Of a stretch of 64,000 bases of DNA, positions 36,330-48,462 are shown piece after piece. The notes under the pieces are model-generated. The model saw nothing but the letters and a program-made list of their open reading frames with translations, searched no databases and was not told the origin of the DNA. Each line of letters opens with the position of its first letter. The stretch's first letter is position 1. Source of the DNA: Beroe forskalii (taxonomy: Eukaryota > Ctenophora > Nuda > Beroida > Beroidae); the NCBI GenBank assembly GCA_011033025.1, contig WFMF01000239.1, positions 186,001-250,000 of the forward strand, given 5' to 3'. The translations under genes and the position numbers were made by a program.

Positions 36330-39300
36330 ATGCCAATTCTCTCACCCCTGTCTCTAGCTCCCAGCTTCCGAACCTACCATCTGATCAGTGTTGTGGTTTA
36401 CCTGCTCTACATCTCCCTCTCATGCTACTACCAGGTTAGCAAAAAGTGTGAATTAAGATGTCTAGGGACAACAGTTCAAAAATATAAATTTATCGATGCG
36501 GCTCAAACATCTCCATCCAAAAACTACATACAGGTAAGCAGGTAGAAACCCCCTCAATTTGAGAGCTCTGCTGGCAATCGCCGACACGAAGACCTGAGGT
36601 GATTTGCGCTGTTCTCAACAAAGTTTTGTGGTTAACTTACTCTAGAGCCCTCTGTAATCCTAACTTACTAAATTCAGAATTACACTTTCTCAGCTGATAA
36701 ACATCAGCTGAGAAAGTGAAATTCTGAATTATGTAAGTTGTGGGAAGCATTTTGTGCGGCGTATTTAGCTTACCTAAAATTCCATTTAGCACTGACAGAT
36801 CAGTGTGCAAGTTGCGTTACAAACTCGCGCGCTGATTGGTCAATGTAATTTTGATGATTCCGGAATCCTACGGGGAAGCTAAAACTCCGCGATATATAAA
36901 AGTAACTTTCAATAAGAAAATCGTGCTCTACTGATTATACTGAATTAGGATCGCTCAGTTGAAAATCTGAATTCGAATACTATATCTAAGGAACAAAACA
37001 TTTACTCATTTAATATGTACTAAACCATTTGAAATAGCGAATGTAAGTAATCTTCTAGTGTTCTCGTAACATAATGGGTACTTAGTACTTACCTAGTCGC
37101 CCACTCGATTTATGAAATCTGATCTTTTCGCCAGGACTTCTCCAATTTCTCGGAGTTCATTGACCACCAATACGAGCACTTCTGGACAGACATCTTCCTG
37201 TTGAACCTCCTGGCGTGTACGGTGGTTCAGCTGGGATCCCTGGCTATCTACATGATGTTTGGAACTCTACGAGCTATCGAGGAACAGAACATCAGGGATA
37301 AGGTTGGTGTGATCTTTTTTAGAAAACGAATTTATTGCGAGATTTCGGAAATTTCTTGAATGGTGAAAGAATAAAGCAAACGGTCGAACGCTTTATCTTT
37401 TAAACGTAAATCTTCATTTGAAAGACATCCATTGCTTAACGTTTGAGCTCACAAGAAGCATTTAACAACACTCGTATCATCAACTAAGGAGTGACTATAT
37501 TCCTGCAGGTGAACCACTTTGGTTTGTACAAGTTCGTGTTCCTGTTCGGAGTTCTGAATCTGGGTGAGGTGGGTCTGGTTACCAAGTGGGGTGTGTGGTG
37601 TGGGGTGCTAGCCACCATATCCCTCCTCGATACTCTCATTCAGGATAGGGCGCATTACCTATCTCTGTCACCCAGGTGAGTGGAATAGGTTGAGTGTTAG
37701 AATTTTACAAAACTATTGCAGTTACTCTATATTGACGCTGATTTCAAGTACCATGCTTTCAAACTTTAAATTACTACATTTCAAAGAGAGAAAGTTTATT
37801 ATTATTATTATGATTTTCAGTACGAGACTCCAGCATCACCTACCTGGCATCATCCTGTCCTCCTTCCTTCACCTCACTACCATACTTCTCTTCATAGGTT
37901 AGTTTGCAATTCACAGATATCTAATTTGATGTACAAGAAATTAGTATCCTAGACGCGATCATATCAGTTGCTAATTCCCAAAATTAATGATTAATTTTGA
38001 TTAGCATCGCGATATAAATTATTAGTGAACGATCAGTTTTGACCGTTGAGCCTCATAGATGCTACCCAAATTCTCGTGTTTCTTTGGAAACTTGCCGACA
38101 ACTTGGAATGTATAATTCTCATTGTATATGACCTACTGAATCACAACCCAAATTAAAATTGAGTTGGTTAGACTTAACAATTAAGTGTATGAATATTCCA
38201 GTAGGGCGTATGAATATATTCTAACTTATGTGGAAATTGCCAATGTTAAGATTATTATTGGCACCTGGCTGCTGAGCCACAGTTCTGGAAATTGACCGAT
38301 CAGTGCTCAAAGTGATGGTAAACTCGCGCCGATTGGTCAATGCCATGACGACCTTAGGATCCCACTGATACTAACATTTCTGATTGGTCAGGTGTGATCT
38401 ACACTCGAGACAGTGACAGACACAAAACGTGTTTCCTCCTTGCTGACGTCATACTCTTCTATCTGAAAACCATGCACAGTTTGGCAAACTACGGCCTCAT
38501 CATCTTCGAAATGTAAGTTTGATTATCAATGTAATATGATAGTTGGTGTCAAAATAGAGTGGTGTAAAAATATGAAAATGGTGTCAGCGTAAACTGGTGT
38601 CAGGTACTCAGGTTTATAAAAGTATCAGCTTGAACTGGTGTCAGTATGAACTTGCGACTGAGTAAACTGACAAGTGGTGTCAACTGTCAGCAAGGTTTAC
38701 AAGGTTTACAAGGTTTAAAGTAAAATAAAGACCAACTAACGTTGGTCGTCATATTGTACAAAACAACTTTTCATACAAACATACTTTATTGAAGATCTAG
38801 ATTTTAGAAATTATTCCGAGTGTGTTTCACAACTTCAACAAGAATTGCGCCTGCCGGTGCTTTTCTTGTTTTCCGTTGTTCCCGTATGCAGGCGCTTAAT
38901 TTCCCTCTCCTATGTGCTTGATTTAGCGCGCGCATGCACGTGGGCGAATGATCCTTGGACCAATCATCATGATCGATCATCGCACTCAAGACCCAATTCA
39001 TTAATTCATTGTCAGTTAGATCGAGATGCTCAAGCTGAAAAAAGACTAAATGTTTCAATCGAAACTGTGAAAAATATTTTGAATTCATTATCTTATCGTG
39101 AAAAGATTCGATGAAATCGATCTAGCAAGGTTTTAAAAAGAATCAATTTCAAAGTTAGAATGACCTGAGCATTGAACCCAAATTCCTGTCAGCTAACCGC
39201 AGTGTACAGTTTCACTCGATGCCATTACACCAAAAACTCTAAAATACCCCGACTTGACTGATATTATAAAGGAGCAGTTGCATGATTTCTGATCTGACGC

Positions 39301-42051
39301 CATTTGTGGAATTTCTCCCCCATTTGTGGAAATTTCTCCCCCATTTGTGGAGATTTCTCCCCCATTTGTGGAGATTTCTCCCCCACCCGGGCACTTTTCA
39401 GAATTACAGTACCGATAAAGGTAGTATACACAAATTCTTCCAAAATCCTCCAAAACACGATCTCTGCTAACCCTCTCATTAGCCTTTTTGTAAAACAAAA
39501 ACGCAATTGGAGAGGGAAAAAATTCTTTAAGTGGTAATTCTGTAATTCGCATTATGTTAGTGAGAGTATTGCTAGGGCAAAATGGTGTCAACCCTATGTG
39601 ATGTTATGATTAAAATCTTAACCATATCTTGATTTATTTATTATCTGTCCCAGGTACGCAGCCCGGTGGGAGAACAAAGACGTGACGCGCTACTACACCG
39701 AGATAACATTCGATGTGGCTATGCTCTTTGTGGAGCTGATCCACAACATCCACATGTTGCTGTACAGCGGGGTGCTGCTGTCCATGGGAAGCTTCGTTCT
39801 CTGCATGCACATCAAACACATTTACAATGAGATCAGGAAGCGATGGGTGAGTGGTTAGGGTAATATAGCCTAGCCTTAATAACTGCTCATGAATATTTTT
39901 AATCTGACACTCTTCCAGAGAAACTTGCAGACAATCTTTTAAAGAAAAGTACAATTTCGAATGTAAGGACACGAAACAATGCTCTTGACTAAGTTATATG
40001 AAGCCCAGAATTACATCAACTTTCAAAAAACCTAGTGTTGCTACATCTGTGATCTGGAATAATTTACCCAATGATGTGCGATCTATTAATTCCATGACCA
40101 CATTCAAGAATAAGCTTAAAGAAATGTATCTAAATTCTTACTGATATTAATGATTATATACTCTCTGTGTTACTAACTGTGTTAACTTTTTGGCACTTGT
40201 ATATTCTGTGTTTGTGTGGGTGGGGTTGCCACCAACGAGAAAGTTGTGAGGGTATACAAAGCATATTTAAACTTCCTAAGCCGGGGAACGCTCTTTCTAG
40301 CCAGTAGGCTATTGCGGACTCCGGTTGTTTATAGATTAATCACTCCCTTTCAAAATTACCATCTGTCAAATTTTCTGCTTTCCATGCTCTCGAACTACCT
40401 TGATTATTGTGTCTATAGCGAGCGATAATTCCAGTACGAAAGTTAATTTTGATAATGACAATTATTCTCATTTTTCATAGTTATATTTAAAATTAATAGC
40501 ACTTTATGATATAGTTCATTTCATTGATAAATATTCCTAAGAGTCAGTATTTAATTGGAGTGATATTGTGAAATAAATTCCAATAGTAAAGTTTTATTCT
40601 TATTCTTTTATTCTTATTCTATCTTTGCATTATCTTATTATCTTATTCTAATTTTCAAATTTGGTCATAGAATGACCAAATTTGTGGTACATATTTTACT
40701 GAATATTCTTCACTCTTCAATCTACAATCTCACAATCATAATTTGAAGAGTCTGTAGTAGTTGTTTTATTTTCTATTTTGATCTCTTTAACAATTCCTTA
40801 GATCCGTCACAAGAATTTCCGTTCTATCATGGACAGTCTGGACATCCAGTTCCGGATGGCCACCACGGAGGAACTCCTGGCAAACAACGACCACTGTGCC
40901 ATATGTTGGGAAGGCATGGACACGGCCAGGAAACTGCCCTGTGGGCACCTCTTCCATATCTCCTGTCTGAGGAGCTGGTTGGAGCATGATACTAGTTGTC
41001 CTACCTGCAGACACGCACTGTCCCACCCCAACCAGGTCAGGGGACAATATATCAATGATCAATGTTTCACCAACTAAAAACTTCAGAAATTCGTCGATTT
41101 TTAGGTATCATGATCAAAATGAACAATTTCACTTCCCCCCAGAGAGCTCAGCAGGAAGAAGAAGCTCAGGCTGCTCGCAGGAACATGGCCTGGCAGTTCA
41201 GAGGATCCAGATGGGCCAGCTGGCTCCCCAACTTCAGTGTCCATGTCATCAGATCACCGCAGCATCTCGACTTCGATACCAGAATGGTACGATTACGTTT
41301 TATTTGGTGTTCAAATAGTAAATATAATGCTCGTATAACGTATTGAATTTCTCGTAACTACCAATTTAACCATTTATCATTTTGGCGATTCTCACCTTCG
41401 CATCGTATCTTTCCGTTGAAGTGATTTTAATCAAAATTCGTTCAAAGTTTTGATTACTTCCTCAGTACAGGTTTCCCATAATTCCCCAGTATTTGCGATC
41501 ACCATAGCTATAGAAGAAGTTCCCACTTGTTCACGGTTCACCCTTTGCAGGTTGACCAAGTACAGGAAGTCTTGCCACACATCTCCCGAGTGGTGATCGA
41601 ACAGGACCTCCGTCGTACTGTCAACCCGCTCCTCACCATTGAGAACCTCCTTCACCGGGCTGCATCTGACGAGGAACCTGACCCTAACAACCTCTCTGGT
41701 AATCAGGACCAATTCCTGGGCAACCAGGACCAATTCCTGGGCAACCAGGACCAATTCCTGGGCAACCAGGACCAATTCCTGGGCAACCCGGACCAATTCC
41801 TGGGCAACCAGGACCAATTCCTGGGCAACCCGGACCAATTCCTGGGCAACCCGGACCAATTCCTCGGCAACCAAGACCAATTCCTTCCTTCCCCGCAAGA
41901 TGAAGATGATGACATCACTACAGGCGATGATGTCATCAGTGATGTCATGATCAGGCAGCCGGAAGTAGACGAGGACGAAGTGACGGTGAGGCGAAGGCGA
42001 GTACTGGCAGCAGTGGAGAGAAGACAGGGGGAATTCCCTCGGGGTCCGTGA
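36330..42051 (+). CDS. AMFR: AMFR/gp78, ER-resident RING ubiquitin ligase of ERAD
   Basis: Nine exons join in phase: 36330-36533, 37135-37302, 37509-37675, 37821-37897, 38392-38512, 39654-39846, 40802-41035, 41143-41286 and 41551-42051 (602 residues; human 643). The N-terminal half is multi-pass membrane (e.g. DIFLLNLLACTVVQLGSLAI, LLSMGSFVLCMHIKHIY). The RING-H2 finger (CAICWEGMDTARKLPCGHLF ... CPTCR) is nearly identical to gp78 and has all eight zinc ligands. Next is the CUE ubiquitin-binding domain (MVDQVQEVLPHISRVVIEQD). The C-terminal VTVRRRRVLAAVERRQ is the p97/VCP-interacting motif. Gp78 ubiquitinates misfolded and sterol-regulated ER proteins and hands them to p97. Nine NQDQFLG heptads, encoded by a 21-bp minisatellite, sit between CUE and the p97 motif, where the G2BR (E2-binding) helix lies in human. 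I see no clear G2BR. Introns contain a hairpin, a minisatellite and LINE copy 3. Confidence 0.95.
36671..36730. repeat. Near-perfect 28-bp-arm hairpin in AMFR intron 1
   Basis: AATTCAGAATTACACTTTCT with CAGCTGAT pairs with ATCAGCTGAGAAAGTGAAAT with TCTGAATT across a 4-base loop; one or two mismatches. A nearby word, CTCGCGCGCTGATTGGTCAA (~36829), recurs as CTCGCGCCGATTGGTCAATG in intron 4 (~38323). Confidence 0.85.
39300..39385. repeat. ~21-bp tandem repeat in AMFR intron 5
   Basis: Four copies of CATTTGTGGAGATTTCTCCC(CC). Each carries its own small inverted word (GGAGAT...TCTCC). Non-coding. Confidence 0.9.
39859..40630 (+). mobile_element. LINE copy 3, short 3' fragment in AMFR intron 6
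   Basis: Matches the last 220 bases of the reverse-transcriptase frame of copies 1 and 2 (from TATAGCCTAGCCTTAA to AAATGTATCTAAATTC, with indels), then the shared 3' tail and a TTATTC-type microsatellite at about 40598-40625. It starts only 12 bases after the exon 6 donor. Confidence 0.9.
41697..41880 (+). repeat. 21-bp coding minisatellite in AMFR exon 9
   Basis: Nine tandem copies of AACCAGGACCAATTCCTGGG (plus C). They translate as NQDQFLG or NPDQFLG, differing by an A/C change in the second codon. The length is a multiple of three, so copy number can vary without loss of frame. Confidence 0.95.
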
Positions 42052-43897
42052 TATGTATTACAGTGTTGTGGCCGTTCTTACATGATTACCAAAGTATGAA
42101 ACCCCTCCCTCCCTCCCTTCCCCTCATGATTGCATAATATATGTGAACGATATGCTCTTATGGCAACGCAGGTTTATTGACTGGCTGGTACGCTTGAGTG
42201 TGCGTGGGTTGCGGCACTGAGATTTATATTAATGGAAAATCGAAATTTCCTCGAAATTTTGGAGCAATTTATCGCTGGTCAGTTACCTAACTTAACCTAA
42301 TAAGGGATTATTAAGGAATTACACGTAGGAAAGTTTTGTTCACGAAATAGTGATAATGCATGGTTGATTTTTGAATTTCCGCGCTGTAAATGGCAGAATT
42401 TGATATGTTTTTGTTACAATTCTAATTTATTTGTGTGTAACCAAAGAAAAAAACAACAACAGCATTATAAAACTATTCTTATGATACAAAAATGAGCAAA
42501 CTATTTCTTAGAACGATATTTATCATTATTTTAGATGCAACCTTTTGATTTCGAGCAAAGATTAAAGTGGGATTTAAACGTTTTTCGAAGTTTAGCGATG
42601 GTGGAACGCGTTGTCGCTCGTCGTTACCTTTCACATATAAATGTCAAGCTTTCATAAACAGTTCATTTAAATAGATTTAAACGCAGCTGCATGCACTTCG
42701 TTAATAGATACTTTTAACTCGATGCAACGGGGTCCGAGACTGTAGGATTGATTCTGCTACTTCCATTTTCCATTCCAGGACCGTAGGACTGAATCTCCTT
42801 CTAATTGGATTTTGATAGTATATTACCATAGATATAATATTAACTTGGACAGTTAGAACGCAGCCTTTGCTTTACCAGTCTGGGCAATGGACAAATGGAC
42901 ATAGTGCCCGCTGGTACCAGACTGACTTGAAACGAACTTCCAGCTCCAGGGTTTCATTTAAATTACGTTTTTAGTATCGGTGGCGTGTTGGTTTATCCGC
43001 AGGATCTCATACTGTAATAATAAAAGTTTAATTTGTGTTTTGACTTAAGTCTAACCGGATTTTTAACCACTTTCACTGGCTTTTCACCGATTCTTTGGAC
43101 AGAAATCTCAAAGTCGTTTTCTTCTTTTAAATGAGGGCCACTAAGGTAAATCTAATACGCCACCAAGATTAGTAATCCACTAGATGACGTGTTTTAAGGC
43201 TGCTGTAGTTTCAAGAACCGCTTTTTAAATGTTTGTATTTTTGAGCTCGCGTTGTAACTTAATCAAGTTATAACGCTAGTTCCTTTATGAATTATAATGA
43301 CAGTAAAGTACGAACTTCAATGCCCAAAAATTGGCTGGACCAATAAAAACGTTATCTTAAAATTCTTTTATTTAACTTATATTCACGAAGTTGCAATTTC
43401 AGATTGCATATCGTATCGGTCTTTCTCATCGTAATTTAGTAATTTCTCATCGTAATTTCTCATGATCACGGTTTCAGCCTTTTTTGTTAAATATATTTTG
43501 TACAGTATACAATGATATTAATAATAATATTTGCCTGGAAAATTAATTGTAGTTCATTAATTCTTATCAAATTGTATTTTAAAGGAGTTTTGAGTTTGAC
43601 TGTAGTCAGCCACTGTTCTGAGTGATAATCTCCAAGAAGTAACCATTCAACTGTAACTACTAAACCAGGCCCTATTATCACAATTTGTAACCTACGAAGA
43701 CTTTGAAGTGAATTTATCATTGATCATTTAAACATGATTTTTAAACGTCCCTATTTTTAGCAAAATTTGTAACCTACGAAGACTTTGAAGTGAATTTATC
43801 ATTGATCATTTAAACATGATTTTTAAACGTCCCTATTTTTAGCAAAATTCTGAAATTTTTACAATTGAGGAAGGAATGATCAGAAGAATGCTGGGAA
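42052..43897. other. Intergenic DNA with an 82-bp tandem duplication (43682-43845)
   Basis: No gene. From AATTTGTAACCTACGAAGAC to CCCTATTTTTAGCAAA the sequence is present twice, head to tail, with a period of 82 bases, ending about 50 bases before the SRCR-gene start. It may therefore lie in that gene's 5' UTR or promoter. The rest is AT-rich. Confidence 0.75.
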
Positions 43898-45238
43898 ATG
43901 TCAAGAATAGTGTTTTATTTTCTGCTCTCCGTTACATGTGAGCGATCGCACGCCGAATCTACGTCCCAGGAGTATACCAATGTAGAACAAGACGCCACCC
44001 CTAACTTCAGATTACGAACCAGTGATGGAGAAATCGCGAAGGGGTTCGGTTTAGTGCTGTACGATGGCGGAACTCTTTGTATGGGGCAAGATTTCAGTCA
44101 AAAGGACGCCGCTGCGATTTGTAAATCCATGGGTTACGATTTAGGGGCTTTGAGGTGGTGGAAGCTATCAGAAATACCAGAGTTTGCTAAAAACTCTGCA
44201 GAGGATGATTTGCCCATCACGATGGCTCGAATATCCTGTTCTTCAGAAGACTGGTCCTCGTGTTACTTCAGCAATCGTACGAACAACTGTTCTCACAGCA
44301 GCGATCTGATTCTCAACTGTGCTAAGTCTATTGCTGATTTCAAGCAATGTACGCCCGAATACCATGCAGCAAGTGGTGGCTTCCTCCTGAAAGATATCAT
44401 CTACTGGAAACCGTACGTTGACTCGCTTGATTGTCTGAGTTGGTGTTATCTGTATGAGGAATGTCAGACAGCTCTTATCGGACCAGGATATAACAAATGT
44501 TACATTCTCCGGGTCAGTAAAATAACAGAAAATACGCGTGATTCCAGTGAAAGATCCGGTAATTCGGTGGTCAGTGAGAATCAGTGGCAGGCTGCTGTTA
44601 AGGGTGAGTGTGATAAGAGCAAATCAATCACCATCACCCCGCAAACTACTGGTATGATTGGTGGAATAATCCTGATGTTGCTGGCGATGTTGCTTTACTT
44701 CTACATCGGGAGACGGTGTAGGCCCTATCGGACACATGATGCTGCGTACAATCTCCAGGAGAATGCCTCAGGGAGACAGAGTTCACGATCCAACAACTCT
44801 TCTTCGTCTTCTTCTTCTGGCTTTTCAACAGCTGCCTGTAGAACCGCTTCGTCAGATCTCCGGCCTCCGAAATCAGGTGATACCGAGAAGAGGACTAGTG
44901 AGGTAGGTGTTCAGAAAGGGGAGACTGAGACACCTGCTCCTTCAGTCAGTGATGACGAGGATACAGTCAGATCTCATGATAACCTCATTGTGTTACAAAA
45001 TCACACTGTGGCCTCAGTAGAGAGTGAGAGTGAGTCTGCCCCTCTTGACACCACTGCGGATGACACCGGTGTCACTGACACCACCACCCTTGACATCACT
45101 TCGTATCCGCCCCAATATGAGGACTCAGGGGCACGGAGAAGCAGGGAGGTTTTACCCTGTCCTACATACGATGAGGTCATGTTACGGCCGAGTAGTCCGG
45201 TGATAGGGCCGACTTCTCTTACAAGGTGCAGTTTTTAG
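43898..45238 (+). CDS. Single-pass membrane protein with an SRCR-like domain (unnamed)
   Basis: An intronless 446-residue frame. MSRIVFYFLLSVTCERSHAE is a plausible signal peptide. Residues ~37-145 resemble a scavenger-receptor cysteine-rich domain: FGLVLYDGGTLCMGQDFSQK then DAAAICKSMGYD, with spaced cysteines to LNCAK. A second Cys-rich part (CTPEYHAASGGFLLKDIIYW ... CLSWCYLYEECQTALI ... KCYILR) has the pattern of a PAN/apple-like module. One membrane helix (MIGGIILMLLAMLLYFYIG) is followed by basic stop-transfer residues. The cytoplasmic tail of ~170 residues is Ser/Thr-rich and ends with a PPQYED motif (PPxY, a potential WW-domain ligand) and PCPTYDEVM. I cannot assign it to a named gene. 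A cell-surface recognition or innate-immune role is inference from the SRCR fold. Lack of introns is unusual for SRCR proteins. Confidence 0.75.
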   Translation: MSRIVFYFLLSVTCERSHAESTSQEYTNVEQDATPNFRLRTSDGEIAKGFGLVLYDGGTLCMGQDFSQKDAAAICKSMGYDLGALRWWKLSEIPEFAKNSAEDDLPITMARISCSSEDWSSCYFSNRTNNCSHSSDLILNCAKSIADFKQCTPEYHAASGGFLLKDIIYWKPYVDSLDCLSWCYLYEECQTALIGPGYNKCYILRVSKITENTRDSSERSGNSVVSENQWQAAVKGECDKSKSITITPQTTGMIGGIILMLLAMLLYFYIGRRCRPYRTHDAAYNLQENASGRQSSRSNNSSSSSSSGFSTAACRTASSDLRPPKSGDTEKRTSEVGVQKGETETPAPSVSDDEDTVRSHDNLIVLQNHTVASVESESESAPLDTTADDTGVTDTTTLDITSYPPQYEDSGARRSREVLPCPTYDEVMLRPSSPVIGPTSLTRCSF

Positions 45239-46279
45239 GGAAATGATGAGGTAATGTCTGGGCCTAGTAGTCCGGCTTTATAGAGCCCCCTGACAAGGTG
45301 CTCTTTTAGGGGAAATGATTTATATATCATGTATCCTGATTTAACATAGGTTTCAATATCTTAATAATATTTGTAATTATTACATTCAACTATGGGTAGC
45401 TACATTGAAACAAAAATTATTCTATTAAAAATGTTTTATTTAAACTTGATAATTATTAAATTTATATTTGCAAAGGATGAATTTTGACAGAAAAGTTTTA
45501 ATGGAATTACACATTTCATATACCATTATAAATTTTGATATTTGAAAAACTTGATACTTTATAATAATGATTTATGCCTCGAAGCGTAGATAAATGATAT
45601 TCATGCAATTGTTTTGTTATATTTTTGTTTTGAGCTTTTATTCGAATGAACACGTGCACTCGTTTGCGAGCTGTTCAGGAACTTTTACCTAGTTTATTGG
45701 TTTACAGACTACAGCGTAGCTGACGTTTTAATTGCTGATGACAATATTTTGGTGATGAAAGCTGATTTGGCTGGACCAAACTTCGAAATAATGCATTCCG
45801 AATTCCGATATGATTAAATTCCAGTAAGTTGTCCTGTTGATGCAGTTGATGAATTTATTTTATTTGTTTTAAGATGATATTTGATGTATTTGTTGTAATA
45901 ATGATGATATCATATTCGTAAGTTGAACATAATATTTTTGTTTATCTGGTTATTTGGTAATACGTTTTGATGTTTTATTGACATAACTGCTAACTTACAC
46001 AATTAAAATTGGCTTGAATTCAATGATTTTCTCTGAAACTTTATTCCAGTATTGTACATGCCAATAATAATTTTTCCGCAGATATCTTTCACCAATGAAC
46101 TTATCCGTGAGTCTTCAATTTACCAAAAAAACAGATAAAACTTCCAATCTTTTTCGCTGATATCCTAGGACCAATCTTCCGGGACATGTTCCCATCCGCT
46201 CGGCTTTGGCCCAGCCCTTCTAAGAACTTTAGACTTTAAGAAGTAGATGATATCCACCTTTTTACTTCTGAGCAGGAGC
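45239..46279. other. AT-rich intergenic DNA
   Basis: The first 70 bases repeat the end of the SRCR gene in diverged form (GAAATGATGAGGTAATG..., GGTGCTCTTTTAGG), a small tandem duplication. Nothing else recognised. The region runs into the PIN1 start through CTTCTGAGCAGGAGC. Confidence 0.55.
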
Positions 46280-47143
46280 ATGTCTGATCTGCCCCCAGGA
46301 TGGGTAAAGAAGGTGTCAAAGACCCATGGCAAGGAGTACTACTATAACGCCGAGGTAATAAGGAGAGGACTTTCTTCTGAGACTGTCAAAAATTATCACC
46401 TTGTGTGGCATTTGACATTTCTCTATTTTGTACTGTGTTTGAGTTACGCTACGGTCTCTCAAAGTTTTGATGGACATTGTTGTGTTCCCTCCACCTAATG
46501 GAGCCATACACCCCCACTTACCCCGGCCCCACTCCATCAGACGCAGGAGAGTGTGTGGGAGCACCCCGGTGAGGGAGATGGTGGGGGCGCAGCCCCCTCC
46601 ACAGTCCGAGCTAGTCATCTCCTCGTCAAGCACAGGGACAGCAGACGACCTAGCAGTTGGAGAGAGGAGAACATCACCAGGACCAAGGAGGAAGCGCTAG
46701 GGATACTGGATGGTATGTGAGGAGCAGTCAAATTTGTAGGCTTGTCTTACCATGATTTCAGGCATTTACAATTGAAAGTAATTTTGCAAATTCGAGCTGA
46801 TAAGTTAACAATGGACGCTAATAGTTGAAGAATTAAATCTGATTGAGTATCAATTATATTTTATATCTATCCTTTGACTGGCATTTCTAGTACCTACAAA
46901 CTTACATAACATTCATATTCAGGTTACATCAATCAGATCCAGAGCGGTAGTGCCACGTTCAGTGAACTTGCTGAACAGTTCAGTGACTGTAGTTCAGCGA
47001 AACGGGGTGGAGACCTCGGACACTTCGGTCGGGGACAGATGCAGAAACCCTTCGAGGAGGCAACGTACGGGCTGAAAGTAGGGGAGATGAGTGGTCCGGT
47101 GTCGACTGATTCAGGAGTACATGTCATCCTGAGGACAGGGTAG
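46280..47143 (+). CDS. PIN1: PIN1, phospho-Ser/Thr-Pro peptidyl-prolyl isomerase
   Basis: Exons 46280-46354, 46541-46712 and 46923-47143 join in phase. The WW domain is [20 protein letters not shown] with [14 protein letters not shown], with both signature tryptophans. The parvulin domain has [18 protein letters not shown], giving the basic phosphate-binding triad K-R-R. The catalytic Cys is in [14 protein letters not shown], and [20 protein letters not shown] and HVILRTG complete the fold. It isomerises pSer/pThr-Pro bonds in cell-cycle and transcription proteins. The reading frame ends ACA GGG TAG at 47143, exactly where human ends (HIILRTE). A short linker [11 protein letters not shown] joins the domains. 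155 residues, versus 163 in human. Confidence 0.95.
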
Positions 47144-47159
47144 GTTGTGTCATGCCATT

Positions 47160-47520
47160 ACACACTTTTTCGAGCTAGTGGGGGCCAAGGCCCCCCCTAG
47201 ATTTTTTCTAGGGGGGGCCTTTTGAAAACTACAGGGGGCCAAAATTTACAAAGGCAAATTTTCATTTCTCATGGCCATAATTTTTACTATTTTGCTTAAA
47301 AATAGTACTAAAATAATGTTTTATTCATTGATTTTACTCTGAAAAAGGGTGAATTTCAGGTATATTTCTGTCTAATGAACTAAATTTTGACCTCCATTCT
47401 ATGCTCAATTTTTTGAGAAAATCTTAGGTAGGGCCAAGGCCCCCCCTAAGATTTTTCTACAGGGGGCCTTTTGAAAACTAGGGGGGGCCTGGCCCCCCCT
47501 TAGGGGGGGCCGTGTAGTCC
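47160..47520. repeat. Inverted/direct repeat element with G-run and C-run ends
   Basis: Two direct copies of a ~65-base block (GGGCCAAGGCCCCCCCTA, GATTTTTCTA, GGGGGCCTTTTGAAAAC) flank an AT-rich core of about 190 bases. Within each block CCCCCCCTA and TAGGGGGGG form small hairpins, and a further GGCCCCCCCTTAGGGGGGGC hairpin closes the right end. It is probably a small non-autonomous element just downstream of PIN1. Confidence 0.65.
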
Positions 47521-48462
47521 CATGGGTTGTGTACATTTAGATACAATATACCTTGTACAATGTACGTGTATTGGGGACTGGAACAGTATACATCAAGTCA
47601 TCAAATACATTGTGTTTAAAGTCAAATATATGTGACATTGTTCGAAATAATTCGAGTTAATTTACATATTGTTTTACATGTTGTGCTTCAATATTTTTGG
47701 AAGTTGGTTATACATGGGTTTTCTGTCGAACTCTTTTTTATATAATTTATCGTCTAACTTTTGCGTTCAATTAAAATTTACGGTGCCTGGTTACCGATTT
47801 TTTTTATCTATAACTTATAAGAGGTCGTGACGAGTCTGATATTAATATTCTTTTCGTTTCATAAATCACCAAGTTTTGGGATATATTTTTATTGATGCGT
47901 TCAAGAATTATTGTTGTATTGTTTGGTTTAATATATTATTGACAATATAACTTGCTATATTTAACTGGACTTGGTTTGAATGATCTCTTGACTTGCTTTC
48001 GATTCGTGTAATTGTGTCTTCAGATCTTTCTATATAATAGCATAACTTGGTATAAAATGTAATTTCATGAAGTCTTTTCTTTGCTGAGATGGGTAGAAAT
48101 CGAAATCATATTAATGAATGAAACACCTTATTCAAGCTAATTTGCACGATTTGAAGGCCCATGGAACAAAATGAATTGCAATTTTGAACTCCTATGAAAG
48201 TGTCTCTGATCGCGTAAATATAGAGATCGTTTTGGGCTTTTTCCATGAAACTATTAAGGAGAGCTCCCTCTAGAGGAAGTGGGAAATTTCGCTGCAACTA
48301 ACATATTGTGGTTATTTCAATGCCCCATTTCCCTTTAAAGAAAAGTGGGAATTCCATTTACACTTCCTCCCTATTTAGCCATTTCCACTCCCCCGTCATT
48401 AACCATCTCCCCTCATTCCACTCCCCCGTCATTATCTAACTCCCTCCCTGTAGTAGTGTGGC
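47521..48462. other. AT-rich intergenic DNA between PIN1 and MEMO1
   Basis: No gene. The last 130 bases are C/T-rich (CATTTCCACTCCCCCGTCAT and TCATTCCACTCCCCCGTCAT are near-copies) and end in CTCCCTCCCTGTAG, a strong acceptor-like tract 11 bases before the MEMO1 ATG. Confidence 0.6.

Noticed and set aside
38804-39114. Two ~90-residue frames (both strands) in AMFR intron 5
   Set aside because: No recognisable motif, no splice sites joining them to AMFR, and they overlap each other. I consider them chance.
39193-39591. 132-residue minus-strand protein with GGEISTN repeats
   Set aside because: Produced by the ~21-bp tandem repeat in the AMFR intron.
41431-41950. Long minus-strand and alternate-frame proteins across the AMFR last exon
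   Set aside because: Shadow frames of the 21-bp coding minisatellite. Only the plus frame carries the CUE domain and the p97-binding motif.
46316-46633. 105-residue minus-strand protein over PIN1
   Set aside because: Antisense shadow of PIN1 exons 1 and 2 and the intron between.
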